DNA of 64,000 nucleotides from Chrysoporthe austroafricana (GCA_001051155.2 JYIP02000005.1:2356001-2420000); one strand, 5' to 3'; counted from the stretch's first letter, positions 13,382 to 25,344 are shown. Notes: generated from the letters alone by a model not told the origin. Made by a program: numbers and translations.

Positions 13382-13811
13382 TTTTTGGTGTGCCTTTTCC
13401 CTCATTTGTGCCATCGGCGTCGTTCCTCGTTTTCCAGCTATCGTCATCCCATTCGAGGCCCATCTCCGTCTGAGCCGCCGACGTGGCGATAATAACATCC
13501 TCGTGTTGTCCGCCCATGTCCTCAAGGACCTGGTTCAGGTTGGCGTACGTGACACCGATTTTCTTCGTGTCTATATACACTTGCGGCCTCGTGTCCAGAC
13601 GGAGCCACACTTGCAGTTTCGTGGCGTCCTTGCCTGCAGGGACGGGGAAGGTGTCGACGCGCTTTTCAACGCGGCTCGGTTCCGCGAAGGCGTTGCTCCG
13701 GGGCTCGACGATGTCGGCTCGGGCGATGTCGCCGGCTGGTTGAGGGTAGGGATGGCAGAAAGCTGAGCCTGCTACAGAGGCAAGGGCGAAGGCGAGGTTG
13801 AGGAACTTCAT
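13132..13811 (-). CDS. Small secreted protein, two-exon model (hypothetical)
   Basis: The start at 13811 gives MKFLNLAFALASVAGSAFC, a typical signal peptide, then a Pro/Ala-rich stretch with a KR site (SRVEKR) that could be a processing point. A compact domain follows: KLQVWLRLDTRPQVYIDTKKIGVTYANLNQVLEDMGGQHEDVIIATS. Reading straight on runs into a (GA)n tract and stops at 13257. I prefer a second exon at 13229-13132, because a clean branch site and acceptor (actaac...tatccag) opens VTSLMNGKTYNHSTFNCHTV and ends WLKGFM. The first exon then ends near 13394 at a GC donor (AAAAG|gcacac); phase closes and gives 171 aa. The donor is the uncertain part. Function is unknown; an extracellular role is inferred only from the signal peptide. 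Confidence 0.6.
13289..13376. repeat. (CT)n/(GA)n microsatellite
   Basis: About 87 bases of uninterrupted CT on the plus strand. It lies within the inferred intron of the secreted-protein gene; if unspliced, it would encode an Arg-Glu run on the minus strand. Confidence 0.97.
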
Positions 13812-13861
13812 GTTGATACTGGTCTGAAAGAGAAACAAGAGATGAAGTTGCGCGGAACGTG

Positions 13862-13875
13862 AATATATATAAAAG
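13862..13875 (-). promoter_or_regulatory. TATA-like element of secreted-protein gene
   Basis: On the minus strand the sequence TTTTATATATATTC lies about 50-65 nt before the start codon of the small secreted protein. This is a plausible TATA box with a short leader. The assignment is positional only. Confidence 0.4.
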
Positions 13876-14829
13876 TAATGGTGATAGGGAAGTAGTATCA
13901 CAAAACAAATTGAGCTGAGATAGGTGGTCGTGAACTTGGAAATCTACGGAATACCACTCTTATATCTGGTTGACATCTGTCATACCCTCTAGGTATTCAT
14001 TCGGGTTGCAGATGTTCAGCTTCTTTGAATGTGGAAACCCTTCCAGGCCCAGAGCTCATGGTCAAGCCCACGGAGCATCCGATCATGGCCTCCGTGAGGC
14101 CCTCTAGCCCGATTTCCTCGCTTAGGCTTGAAAAAAGAAGTCTTACACAACAAGAAACTACTCAGCTTCTGTAAGATAGGTACCGTACGGTGGTCACTGG
14201 TCACTGATTAAGGAAGGACTATCGGTCTTGTTGTGCTCACCCTATTGAATCGCCCCTACATCTGGGCTCCCCTATAGATGGATAGATCATGCTGTGCCAA
14301 TACCCGGGAATAACGGCTGTGTAATGCCTCAAATAAACTCGTCATCTGTATGTCTTCTAGCCGGATATGCAGCTCTACGGGGGCTCATCCTGTTTCAAAT
14401 GTCCTGGTCGACGGTCCCTCGGCCTAGCTCATTTGAACATAGCTGATACAGCTTGCTAGTCTTTGGAATCAGTGTGAGGGGGGGGGGGGCGTTCTACCAA
14501 ACCTGAGTGCTGACGAAGGAAAAGCATTGATTTGAATACATTTTGGAATTAATCAGCCCGTGAATGGTCGCGCTAGAAGCAGCCACTTAGCTCGTCGCGC
14601 AGACGCGCAGACACCATCAGGCTGTAGTCAGCACCAGGACAACGAATGGCCCACGCATTGGCCCGCTACTGATCCCATAATTGAGCGAAGCGAGGAGGTA
14701 GATATACATCACTCTCTATGCTCTTTCCTGATCACCTACACCCTCAGCCCGGCCGTCACTCCTGCGCTCTTCCATTATCTCATTTCTGCCCACATAATCC
14801 TGACATTTAACCCATCAACTCAACCCAAG
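13876..14829. other. Intergenic region, no gene recognised
   Basis: About 950 nt between divergent genes. It contains a run of G at 14478-14489. No coding feature is supported. Confidence 0.45.
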
Positions 14830-16160
14830 ATGCAAACATCATCTACCGCAGTTATCCAGAGAATCGAAGAATATGAAGGCTACGAAAGCCTTGGTCCAGT
14901 GCGCTACAGCGCTGCTGCTGTGAGGGAAAGACTGGATAGGGGTCTTTTAACCAAGGGTACTGTCACGAGCACTCATGTTCTACCTCAGACATTATCCAGT
15001 TCTAACTCTCGCTGGTAGATCAGATCCTCGGGAGGTATACCGAGCAAGTGCGATACAGACTCTCAGGATGGCACGACAGCCATCCGGAAGAGCTCCGGGG
15101 CATAGAGCAATGCTTCGAGCGGCTCTGTGACTCGTCAGGCAGTAGGTGGCGAGCCCTCGAGTTTGGCTGCCTCAATGCCTTCCAGCTAATCCGTCCATCA
15201 GATGCCACACAGCAGAAGCTCAAGCTCTTCTTGTCGGAGTGTCTTTCCCTTAAGGACGGATCAAGAGTGCCAGATGCTGATGCCGTTGCCATTCTGTGCA
15301 ACCTCTTCAACTTTCATGCAGCGTTTCCATTTCCGCCTGCGTCCACAGACGGAGACAACGAACCCGTCCTCGACAAGGCGGCATTCACCCGAGCCGTTTC
15401 TCTCCTGACCCTTCACCCTCCGCCGCCTCATCCGCCTTCTCTCACCCAGCCAGCCACACAAAGCGTCAGCGGGGGCAGTGACACCCACGCCCCTGGCACC
15501 GACCTGAACTTCATCACACAGCGTGGCAAAGACGCCCGTGACTACCGGCGGCGGCTGTTCCGGAGCCTGGCCGTGCCGGCCTCCGACCCCGCCGCCTCGT
15601 CTCACCCACCCGCACCCTTCGCCGTGCCGCGGCTGGTGGTCGGGCCCACCCCCACGCCGGAGCAGCTGGACGACCCTGACTGGGACCCCGAGGCGGGCCA
15701 GGTCTGCTACGTAGCCCGCGAGGACGAGCGCAGCATGGACGTGCTCGACCTCCTCGCCGAGACGGTCCCGGACTGCGAGAAGCCGGTGAGGAGGCCGAAC
15801 CGCGACGCGTTTGCGATGGCCTTGCCGGCTCTGCCTCGATATGAGCTGGGATTGCATGAACTGCGCGTGCCGGTCAGGACCTTGAGTGCTTTCGTGGGGC
15901 TTTTGGCGCCGCTGGATCCCGATAATGAGGTGGGAGGATTAGGCTCCTTGATGGATCGTGTACAAGCGAAGTCTGCCGCGTCTTCCGGCGAGGGGGACGT
16001 TTATCTCACCTGGGAGGAGTTTGACGAGGCTTTATGCGCTGAGGGATGTACGGTAAGGTCTCCATTGTCGCTATATGACTTCAGGTTCGACTGCTGACAT
16101 ACACTGCAGGCTTCTGTCGCCGACAGACTGGACAGGATCTACTCCCGCTTCAAGCATTAA
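14830..16160 (+). CDS. Uncharacterised protein resembling the N-terminal part of RTC5/MEAK7-type TLDc proteins
   Basis: Three exons: 14830-14956, 15019-16052, 16110-16160, giving 403 aa with closed phase. The pattern ECLSLKDG...AILCNLFNFHAAFPFPP...LDKAAFTRAVSLLT...RDYRRRLFRSLAV resembles the helical, EF-hand-like region before the TLDc domain in fungal RTC5, where similar GAFPFP and LLFRSLAV segments occur. No TLDc domain follows: the protein ends with VYLTWEEFDEALCAEGCTASVADRLDRIYSRFKH, which again looks like an EF-hand-type helix pair. A Pro-rich linker sits in the middle. The family link is inference from short motifs. Function is unknown; RTC5 itself has been tied to vacuolar/TORC1-related membranes. 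Confidence 0.75.
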
Positions 16161-17871
16161 ACGCAAGAAAGGCAGGTAATTTTGTTGAATAAATTCATGA
16201 AGAGAAGCCAAAGGCGGAGAGGATGCACATAGAATACCTAGGTACTGTCTGACAGTTCGTATGTCAGTGGAAAACTGCAAGCGAAGACTTCGCGTAGAAT
16301 GCAATGCCACAATGCTCGGAATATCAGGACTGGCGAATGGTATGCTCACGCCCCAGACTCGTGCAAAGTCTTGAAAAGCTCGGCCCGCCGAGACTCTGGC
16401 TGGGTGGTGTATGACCAAGGCCGCACTGCACAGCCTCAGGCACAATTTATATCCACGTCGTTGTTCGACTCGCTACAAACACTTCTGGGTTATCCGGTCT
16501 TCGTAGAAGCTCGGAGGATTGATCCGACGGAAGGCGAGACTTCCGTCTCGCATCAACCTCTTCTGGGTTTTGATTAGTGACTAGGGATTCTGGACGTGCG
16601 ATGCAAAGAAGCGCTGCAGATGGAGGAAAGCCGGAAATCCCACCTGGATTCTTGAGGCAACCTTCAGAGGCAGAGGAGTCTCTCTATCTGCTAGGAAACG
16701 CAGGGTCCCAATGCACGTTTCCACGGATATAAATTTAGAAACTGTTTAGTCTGCAGCACTCGCATCATGGACAACTGTCTTCCTGCAATCTGTCTGTTCA
16801 GGGATCAGACTGAAGTTCCAATGCGCATCCGTTGCTTCCTTGGCATCAGATCAGCTATAGGCTTTCTGTAACGCTTGGACTCTTGAGATGGCGCCCATGA
16901 ACCGCGCTATATTACTGCTGATACCGACAGTGGCAATGTATGTAGTTGCCTGTCCACTGCCTTGAGCTTGTTTGACGCCGAGCCGCGGCGGGCGTGGCGG
17001 AGGAGGCACAGCGTCGCGAGTCAAAAGATGTGTGTCCAGCCTTGGATGTGCTGGTCCGTAGGATTCGGACACGGGAGCCCTGGCCATCCAGCACATCCGG
17101 CCGGCCAGGATGGGCTCCGTCTGCCTCTTCTCTCGCCTCGCTCTCGCCCTGCTCGGCCTCGAGATCTCGTTTAGATCTTGTCCCTGGAGCCCATACCGCT
17201 CGCCTCGGATCGACAGGACGCACCCGACCTGATGTCACTGGCATACCCCCCCGTCCGCAGCGTGAACCACGGAACGCACGGCAATATAGCACAGTTTTCG
17301 AACACGAAACGATCTGCCGCACCCGCGGCCGCCAGACCCGACAGCCTCCAGCGGGCACCCGCTCGCCAGCGGTGGGGCTGTGTGACGAGGCCGCCCGGCC
17401 AGCCAGCCACCCAGGATGGATGGGAGGATCCGCATCAGCGTGGCACTGCAAACCGGCTGCCCGACATGGGGCGCCTCTGCCATTCAGCGCGGCGCGTCCT
17501 GCACCCACCCGCCGGGAACCTGGCTCCCAGACGAAGGTCCCACAGCGGCCAGCCACCCCGGAAAACCCGCGCGGGAAGAAACAGAGCCTCGTAAGGTTCA
17601 GCTGCGGGCCCCAGCGGACACGAAGTCGTCCCCTCCTGGCCTTGGATCGATCGGGGCGCCGTGGGAGATCACATCCCCACGGGCTGCCAGGCTTTCTGTC
17701 GACGGGTGACGTATAAGAAAAATGGAGCGGTTTGGCTCAGCGCCCTCGCCGCTGATCCGGGCGTATGTGAAAGGCTGGGTTAATATCTCCAGCACGGCGC
17801 GCCGCTGTGCACCTCTGCGTCCCCCTCCCGCATTCCCTTCCACCCTTTCTGGACGCTGAGGTTTTCGCAAG
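16161..17871. other. 1.7-kb upstream region of the RTA1-like gene
   Basis: Several open frames overlap on both strands between 16.9 and 17.7 kb, but this is GC-rich DNA and none has a recognisable domain or consistent splicing. A TATA-like ACGTATAAGAAAAATGG at about 17709 lies some 160 nt before the RTA1-like start codon. Confidence 0.45.
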
Positions 17872-19656
17872 ATGGCTTCCCCAAGCGGCCCGAAGTGGCT
17901 TGATGTCTACGACACGCCGTACGGCGGCGGCGCCAGCAGACTGGCCAACGGGTTCTTCGTCGGCCTGACCGCCCTCAGCCTGGCGGCGTGCCTCGCCGTC
18001 ACCCTCAAGACGAGGCGCTGCGTCCTCTTCAGCGCCGTCCTGTGCGTGGCTTACGTGCTCGAGATCGCCGCCTACGCGCTGCGCTTCCAGCCGTGGGCGT
18101 TCGTGACGTACGCGGCCAACTTCAGCCTGTCGACCCTGGCACCTGTGTTCATCACTATCAGGTAAGTCCGCAGAGGACGAGCGCAAGCCCGGACCGCCCA
18201 AGACTGACCTCTCCCCGCCAGCATCCACCTCGCCACCGCATCCGTCCTCGAGACCCTGGGGCCCGAGCACGCCGTCCTCTCGCCCAACGCCCACCTCCGC
18301 CTCTTCATCTGGGCCGACCTCGCCCTCCTGGTCGTCCAGGCCGTCGGGCTCGGCGTCACCTTCGCCGGGGCCGGCGCCGCCGGGCCGTGGGGGCTCCTGC
18401 TCGCCGGGGCCGGGCACACGGGGCAGACCATCCTCTCGGCCGGCCTCCTCCTGCAGACGGTGGTCCTGGCGGGCGCGCTGGGCCTCCTGGCGGCGGCGTA
18501 CGCGCGGGCGGGCCGGGCGGGCCGGGCGTACGGCTACGCGGCCTTCGGCCACGGCCACGGTCACCACCGCCGCACCGCCCGCGGGCCGCCCCCGCTCGGC
18601 GCGCGCCTCAAGACCTTCCTCGCCGCGCTGCCCCTCGCCGCCGCGTGCGTCCTCGCCCGCTGCGCCTACCGCACCGCGGCGTCCTGGGGCGGGCTCGGCA
18701 GCGCCCTCGCGCGGGACCAGGTCGCCTGGCTGCTCGCGGAGGGGCTGCCGCTGACGGAGGCGCTGGTCTCGCTCGCCATCTTCCACCCGGCCCTCTGGAC
18801 CGACGACGACGGCTACCACGGCGGGGGCGGCCGCCGCAAGGGCAGTAGCAGCAGCAGTAGTACCGTCGGGGGCAAGCCCTACGACGTCGAGAGCGTGCGG
18901 CCGGCGTCGGCCTACCTTGGCAGGGCGGGCAAGCGGCTCAGCTCCGGGACGACGCTGAGCGCGGCGGACATGGTGGAGACGCGGGCGGCCCTGGCGGCGG
19001 CGGCGGCCGGGGCCATGAGCCCGCCCGTGTTCAGCTCGCACCTGATCGCGGCGTCCGAGGCGGGGTCGTCGGCGGACGGGTCGAGGCGCGGGTCGCGCGT
19101 GCTGGACGCGAACCCGTACTTCCGGTACGAGGAGGGGCCGACGGAGGAGGGGCCGACGGAGGAGGAGGAGGCGGGAGGGATGGTGATGGTGGACCGGTAC
19201 GCGCAGGACGTCACTGCCGAGACGCGGCACCTGTCGCCGATGGAGGCCGAGGCAGAAGAGGAGCGGCTCGAGGCGCAGTCGTACGTGGCGCCGCTCCCAG
19301 GGCCGAGCCGGAACGGCACCATGTCGTCGGCCGGGCAGCAGGACGAGTGGGAGGTCGAGTCGTTCGTGCTTCCGCCGCGGCGGCCCAGCACGCGGGACCC
19401 GCAGCAGCGCGGGCCGCAGCAGGACGACCTCGAGGATGTGGCGCTCGAGTCGACGTACTCGGACTCGCTGTACCCGAGCCGGACGGGGACCATCCGGACC
19501 GCGGACCAGGAGGACTGGGAGGTCGGGTCGTTCGTGCTGCCGCCGCGGATGCCGAGCAAGCGGGTCAAGACGGTGCGGGAGCGGCGCGAGGAGGCGGCGC
19601 TGGAGGACGGCGAGCTTGGCAGGAGTGATTCCATGTCGCTTTATTCGCAGTACTAG
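17872..19656 (+). CDS. RTA1-like seven-span membrane protein with repeat-bearing tail
   Basis: Two exons, 17872-18161 and 18222-19656, give 574 aa. The first 330 residues contain about seven hydrophobic spans in the order and spacing of the RTA1/lipid-translocating-exporter-like family: LANGFFVGLTALSLAACLAV, VLFSAVLCVAYVLEIAAYAL, FSLSTLAPVFITISIHLATA, DLALLVVQAVGLGVTFAGAGA and more. Members such as yeast RTA1, RSB1 and RTM1 are linked to sterol- or sphingoid-base tolerance. The remaining 240 residues form a long acidic, Ser/Gly-rich cytosolic tail with two WEVxSFVLPPR repeats. A His-rich loop (GHGHGHHRR) lies between spans. Codon use is extremely GC-rich, which creates long spurious frames on the other strand. 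Substrate unknown. Confidence 0.85.
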
Positions 19657-20206
19657 CCGGTGCTGTGGGAGACGAGAGATTGCTTTGCTAAGATACCCGG
19701 CGTTTGGGATGGATCAGGGCCTGTCTAAAGGGATGACGGCCGGTAGTGTATAATGGATCGATCACTAGAAGCTATAGAGTAGCTGTAGGTCATATCATGT
19801 GCGAGGCGCTGTGGTTCATCGGAATCGCATCAGATTGCCTTTTGCCAAATCATACATGTCCATTTTGCCAAAAAGTGGGATGGGCCACCGCACCCTTTCT
19901 CGTGATGGGAGATTTCATGCTGTACTTTACATACAAGCTGCGGCCGCAGCCAGATATCATGTTTGTGATCAGGACGCCAGATCATACCCGCTCAGCCGTA
20001 TCCAAAAAAAAATGCGTGTGCTGATTTTCCGTGCACCAGATACCTGTCCAACTGCCCCAGGCCGAGACCAGGTCCACCAGCCACCGAAGAAAACCAAGCC
20101 ATGCCGAACACCATCCTCATAGGGTCGGTAGAGTTTGACCCATAACGCCGTTCCATAATGCATTCCAAATCATGGTGCCCTGGTTTCTTTGTTCGGTTCG
20201 GTCCGG
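19657..20206. other. 3' spacer between convergent genes
   Basis: The RTA1-like gene and the Zn2Cys6 regulator converge here. No additional gene is supported in these 550 nt. Confidence 0.5.
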
Positions 20207-23200
20207 TCAAGTAGGATTGTCCCACCCTAGATCCATGGTCTCCATCGGTCCCATCTGCAGCATCGTCCGCAGCATACCCTCGCTCATCGGCGTCATCCCC
20301 GTGCCCCCAGCAAAGCTCTCCCAGCTGAAGTCGCCCGCGCCCGTCGCGTCGCCCGAGCCCGTCGCGTCCTTGGGCGTCTCCACCGACATGCCGAACTGCC
20401 TGCCCGGCGTAAGCCCGGTCGGCATATCGGGGCCGGGCAGGCTGTCGGGCAGACCGTCGAACAGGTTGTGCACGCCCTCGCCCTGCATGCGGCCGCCCTG
20501 CGAATGTACGTTCGCGGACGAGGACGCCGGGGAGGTCTCGAAGGAGTTCGGATTGGACCGGCCGCTGCTGCCCACGGTGGTCAGGTTGCCGCTGCCGCTG
20601 TTGTGCCGGTCCGAGGCGGAGGTACTCGAGTTGGGCGTCGGCCGGCCTGAGGACTGTGCCGCCTCTGGTGAGAGGGACATATCGCCAGCGTTCTCGGCAC
20701 CTATGTCGCGCATCATATTTGCCCCGAAGAAATTTGCGTTGGGTCCGGCCTGTCGCATCTGCTCGAGATACGACGCGGAGCCCTCGTTCCGCCACCGCGC
20801 GCTCAGTGAGTTAAAGCTCGGGATCGGCTGCTGAGGAGCGCCTGTGAGGGCTGGATCAATCTCAATGATATTGGGGGTCTTCCCAGCGTCGCCACCTTCG
20901 TCGAAAACATTTAAGAAATCGCAGTCATTCGCTGCGTCCGGCATGATACCATGCCCACGTTTTTCACTCGAGGGTGTCGAAGCAGCGGTCTCTGGGAAGC
21001 CGAAACAACGCTATGCGCCAAACCAGTCAGGACTTATCAACTACAATGACCTCATCGGCAGGAACTTACATTGTTCAGGCCCGAACTGCGCGGGAAAGCC
21101 GACTTCAGCTTCGGGATGCGCGTCCCGAGAGCCTCGAGGTCCACGTCCAGCTGGACCAGGAAAGACTCTGTCAGCGGGTTTCGCCTCTTCAGCGCGCCCA
21201 TCGCCGCAAGCAGGAACCTCAGGGAATCAGCGATCTGGCTCTCATCAGGCCGACTTTTCAGGTACTGCACAAAGACGCGGGCAGCGACGTAGAGGCAGAA
21301 GGATGTGAAGGGGTTGATCTGAGGCGTCGTCAGCTGGCAGTCCAGGATGGCGCATGGCGGGGCTGGTGACCTACCGTCGAGAGATCAATGTGCGAGATCA
21401 TTCTCATCGTGCTGGCAATCTCGTTCGCTGCGGTGATGCAGCGGACTTTGCTCTCGGCACTCACCGAGGCGGGCAGTCGGTTCTTGTCTGCCTTGAAAAT
21501 TGCGGCCTGGTGGAGACAGATGGTCGAGGTGTGTATACACATGTTGGTGAAGATGACGTTCGGGTTCGACAAGCCGGCTGGCAGCTTGAGGTGGGCAGGC
21601 AGGCATAGAGAGGTGTTGAGGAGGATGTTGTCCAGGTTCCGGTGTCGCTTCCAAAACTCCCCGTTCAGGTCGTTGTCTCGGTCATCGACATCCGGCCGGT
21701 GAAGGTGAAGGAGGTTCCGCCCGAACAGGCATCCCATCAGCACGACGCCGCCCATGGTCGAGATGCTCGCAGCACCGGCCGGGGTCATGCATTCTGAAAG
21801 GGCCTGTGTCTGCTCGGGCCTGCTCATGTCGAACGCGTCCTCCGACGCGGGCATGTTGGTCATAATGTCCTTCTCGTCGATGGTCATGGGCCACCCAGTG
21901 CCGATGCTGGCGTATCTGTCCTCGGTAAAGGCCATCCAGAACGTCCGTCTCCTCTCCTCCTTCTCGGTCCAATCCCGCGGCGGGGGGATGCACATCTTCA
22001 CGTCCAGGCCGGCCCCGTCAAGCCTGTGCAGCCCCATCATCTGACACAACCGGACGGCGGCGCCGGTGCTCATCCAGGCCCGAGGGAAGAACATCATCTT
22101 GAACTCGTACTGGGCAAGCAGGCAGTGGGTCTGCGCGTGGGCGACGGAGATCAGGTGCTCTCCGAACCCCTTGACGTAGTCGGCCTCGACGTACTTCCTG
22201 GTCCTCTGGTAGAACAGATCTCGGAGGGATGCGAACTTGTCCGATACCGAACATGCAAGCGTCCATATTGCGTATCTGAGACACACCGGTGGCCGTTGGT
22301 TCGGGGCCCTTTACAGCCTGTCAGTCATGAACACCCCCACCAACCCACAACGAGACCTACAAGTTCATAGCCGCAAGATAGCGGTATTTGTGTATCATCG
22401 GCATGGAGGGGTGGATCTTCTCGAAGTAGATCTGGTGGCTGCATTTCGTCCGCCTGTCAGTCACGCGCCGCAATACATGTAGAGGGCTGAGGGCGGGCTC
22501 CCTGACAATTCATCGATGGATTCCTGCGCGGGCAGGGGCTCCTCGAGGCCCAGGCCTATCATCTCCCAGGTGAAGCTGTTCGGCATGTTGATGGAGTTGA
22601 AGTCGAAGGTATCGGGGGCGGCCTGCTGCGGCCGCGGGGAGTTGTCCCCGGCGAAGTCCCAGCGATCCTGCTCTCGACCGCTGCGGACATTGATCGATGC
22701 GTCCGGGACACTGAGGCTCGCCACCGGCGGCGTGGTGGCGGCGATCTTGGGATCGGCGCGGACAGCGGCGGACGGCGCGTCGCTGCCGACGGTCTTGGAA
22801 GCAGCCGGCGGTTCCTGCGTCTTGAGCAGCGTCTCGACCTGTTCTGCAGCCCACCCGCGTCAGTTGAGGGCTCACTCGCTCGCTCTGGCGCCGCATGGGC
22901 CCCGGGACAGGGCGGCGTGCGGGTCAGGACAGGCCGGAGGGGGGGAGATGCCACGCACTCAGTCGCTCCTCGAGGGCCTTCACGTAGCCTCGCTTGGGCC
23001 CGCTCTTCCGCCTCACCTCGTCGTAGGCGCAGTCGTGGCCGAGCCGCGTGCAGGTGCTGCAGCACGGGCGGTTGCCGTCGCACCGCAGCTTCCTCTTGCG
23101 GCAGACCATGCAGGCGAGGCGCTTGGGCTTGGGCACGCCGGCGTTGCCGGCCTGCTGCTGCTGCTGCTGCTGCGGCGGCGTCGAGCTCGCCTCCCCGTGG

Positions 23201-23283
23201 CTATCGCCGTCCACCCGCACGGTCACGCTGTCCTCGACCTCCCCCATGCCGTTCATGGCGGCGTCGGTGTCGGGAGACGACAT
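20207..23283 (-). CDS. Zn2Cys6 transcription factor with fungal-specific regulatory domain
   Basis: Six exons on the minus strand: 23283-22959, 22843-22477, 22438-22361, 22308-21375, 21318-21070, 21010-20207. Phases close to give 918 aa. Residues about 55-80 hold the binuclear zinc cluster CMVCRKRKLRCDG-CCSTCTRLGHDC (C-x2-C-x6-C-x6-C-x2-C-x6-C), followed by a linker and a short coiled coil (VKALEERLKQVETLLKTQ). The middle is the fungal_trans domain, with IYFEKIHPSMPMIHKYRYLAAMN, RPPVCLRYAIWTLACS and GAAVRLCQMMGLHRLD. The C-terminal 260 residues are low-complexity, rich in Ser/Asn/Gly/Pro, and likely activating. An N-terminal poly-Gln run (seven Q) precedes the zinc cluster. Target genes are unknown; I do not assign a named regulator. 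A nuclear, DNA-binding role is firm from the domains. Confidence 0.9.
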
Positions 23284-25082
23284 GGCGTCATGGGCCGGGC
23301 CGTCGGCGGCGGCGGCGGCAGCGGCGGCGGAGCGCTCTGCAGGCGCGTGTCGGTCTGGCCGGTGGCGTAGCGGCGTTGGCTCGTCGGATCAGGGCCTCGG
23401 GAGAGGTCTATGACGGTACGCGGAGGACACCGTGGGTCCGGATCTAAGGCCACGGAGCCGGGGGGGCGAGGGCTGGCAGGTGTGGTCGGAGACTGGATGC
23501 GTGGAGGAGGGCGAGGTTAGCCAGCGCAGGTCGGGCAAGGAGGGAATCCAGGAGGTTGATTATGTTCGTGAGGCCAGATTGAGGAGGGTGACGGCGCCGC
23601 GTGGCCTTACGGCGTTCATTGCGGTTGAGAAAAGCAGCTGCGCACAGAAAGGCATCCCGCGTGCTGGGGAAATCCTTCGGTTTCCAAGCTGGCCTGGCCT
23701 GGCGTGTCTTGCGAGGTGGGCGGGCGGCTGGGGGGGGGGCACTGGGGTGCGAGGAGTACGCGCATTGGCGATTGCCTTGACCGTCCCCGGGAATTAGACT
23801 ACGCCTGCAGGGGTCTCGCAAGTCTCCTGTACATCAGCTCCCGGCGCACGACACGCTGCAGCCGTCGTCACGGGGACATTGGCGCGACGAGGATTATTAA
23901 TTCAACGCCCAATAGCCTCGACCGGATCTGGACCCCTTTCAACACTGCACCGCTCATTTATCCATCCATCCATTCATCCCCTCCGCCAGCCTGGCCACAA
24001 GTACAGCCGGCAGGTGGTGAGGAGATGCGCAGGTTTTCACTCGCAGATATGACCACCAGCAGGTCCATCAGACGGGCACACCGACCGGCTTATCTGCGGC
24101 CCTGAGGCCTCAGATGACGCCGCCATAGACCCGTAGGCGCAACCTACACAAGCAGCCGGCGGCGTCCCGTGCAGTAGCGGGACGGGCTGGTCGTCACCGC
24201 TGGCGGTAGCCGGTAGAGGCAGAACGGTCGAGCCATACGCTGTCGTCGTCGAAGCCGTAGCGTGGGCGGGCCTCCTGAAGATCGGCCAGCAGGAACGAAT
24301 GCCTGTGCGTGCACCGCCTAGAGATCATCTCGCAGGAGGCTGGCCTGCTGGGATACAGCGCGCAACCCTGTGTTTTACCGCGGTAGCGAGGGTACCTCTG
24401 GCAGCGCTGCCGGCATTGGCAGCGGGGCCCTCGTCAGCACTGGGCCGGCTGTTCTTTGGTCCGTCTTACAGAGGGCCTCGGGTAGAGATCTCGCTAACCA
24501 CGCTGGGGGGCACGTGAAGACGCTGGGCGCCGGCGCGCAGGCCCGAGGCCGGCCGTCGTCTTCGGATCCGAAGCGCCCCCCCCCCCCGCGATAGCCTCCT
24601 CCGGACGCCCTCCTCGATCCCACGCAGCAGCCCGGATCAGGAACGCCGGGCCCGGGGCGCAGGCCCAAGGGGGCTTCCCCTCCGCCGTGGGGCCGAGGAC
24701 AAGATTGAGAGTCGGAGAGCCCCCAAGACCAGACCAGCCCAACGTGGGAGGTCGGTCCCTACTCAGCGCCGAGGGCTGATGCTACATGCGCCGTCAGACC
24801 ATAAGTCTCCTGAGCCGTCAGATGCAGCTGCACGCTGCTGCGCATCACCAGAGCGCCGGACGCCTCCGGGGCTGTTTTATACATAGTGCGAGCCTAGCTT
24901 GTACTCCCCCCTCCCCCCAAAAAAAGAAAAGGAGAAAAAAAAAAGAACCCAAAAAGAACTGGCTTCAGCCCTAGGATCGAGTTCCCTGTGCTCTGCCTGC
25001 AGCGCTGAAGGAAGCAGGGCTGGCGTGAGTGGGGGGATTGGGGGGGGGGGCGAGGATGAGGTCATGGCGTCAGTTGACGTGT

Positions 25083-25108
25083 GTGCGTGTGTGTGTGTGT
25101 GTGTGTGA
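25083..25108. repeat. (GT)n microsatellite
   Basis: Alternating GT over about 25 bases, a simple-sequence repeat in the regulatory region. Confidence 0.9.
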
Positions 25109-25141
25109 AGGGGCTACGGCTAGCACGATGATGGCCTCGCA

Positions 25142-25143
<2 letters not shown>

Positions 25144-25202
<59 letters not shown>

Positions 25203-25344
25203 GTGGTGCTCCGTTGGGTTTCTTTTTGTTGGTGGGGGGGGCGGAGTGTTGGTCCCGTGCCNGGGGGTGGGGGGTGGGGGGGGGGGGTGGGTGGGGGTGG
25301 TGTGGGCGGGGTGTGTTTTTTTTTTTTTTTTTTTTTTTTTTTTT
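25144..25344. repeat. Poly-T / G-rich / poly-T block with an ambiguous base
   Basis: About 58 consecutive T, then a T/G-rich stretch with long G runs, one N at 25262, and a second T run of about 28 bases ending near 25344. Homopolymers this long are prone to assembly error, and the N suggests an unresolved or joined position. Confidence 0.95.

Noticed and set aside
13257..13901. 214-aa unspliced version of the secreted protein ending in an Arg-Glu run
   Set aside because: The spliced alternative has a good branch site and acceptor and a coherent C terminus; the repeat-coded end is more likely intronic.
16912..17716. Overlapping 200-240-aa frames
   Set aside because: The two strands mirror each other in composition and nothing is recognisable; probably upstream DNA of the RTA1-like gene.
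17737..19230. 497-aa open frame on the minus strand
   Set aside because: It lies opposite the GC-rich RTA1-like gene; the Arg/Gly/Ala-rich composition is a codon-bias shadow.
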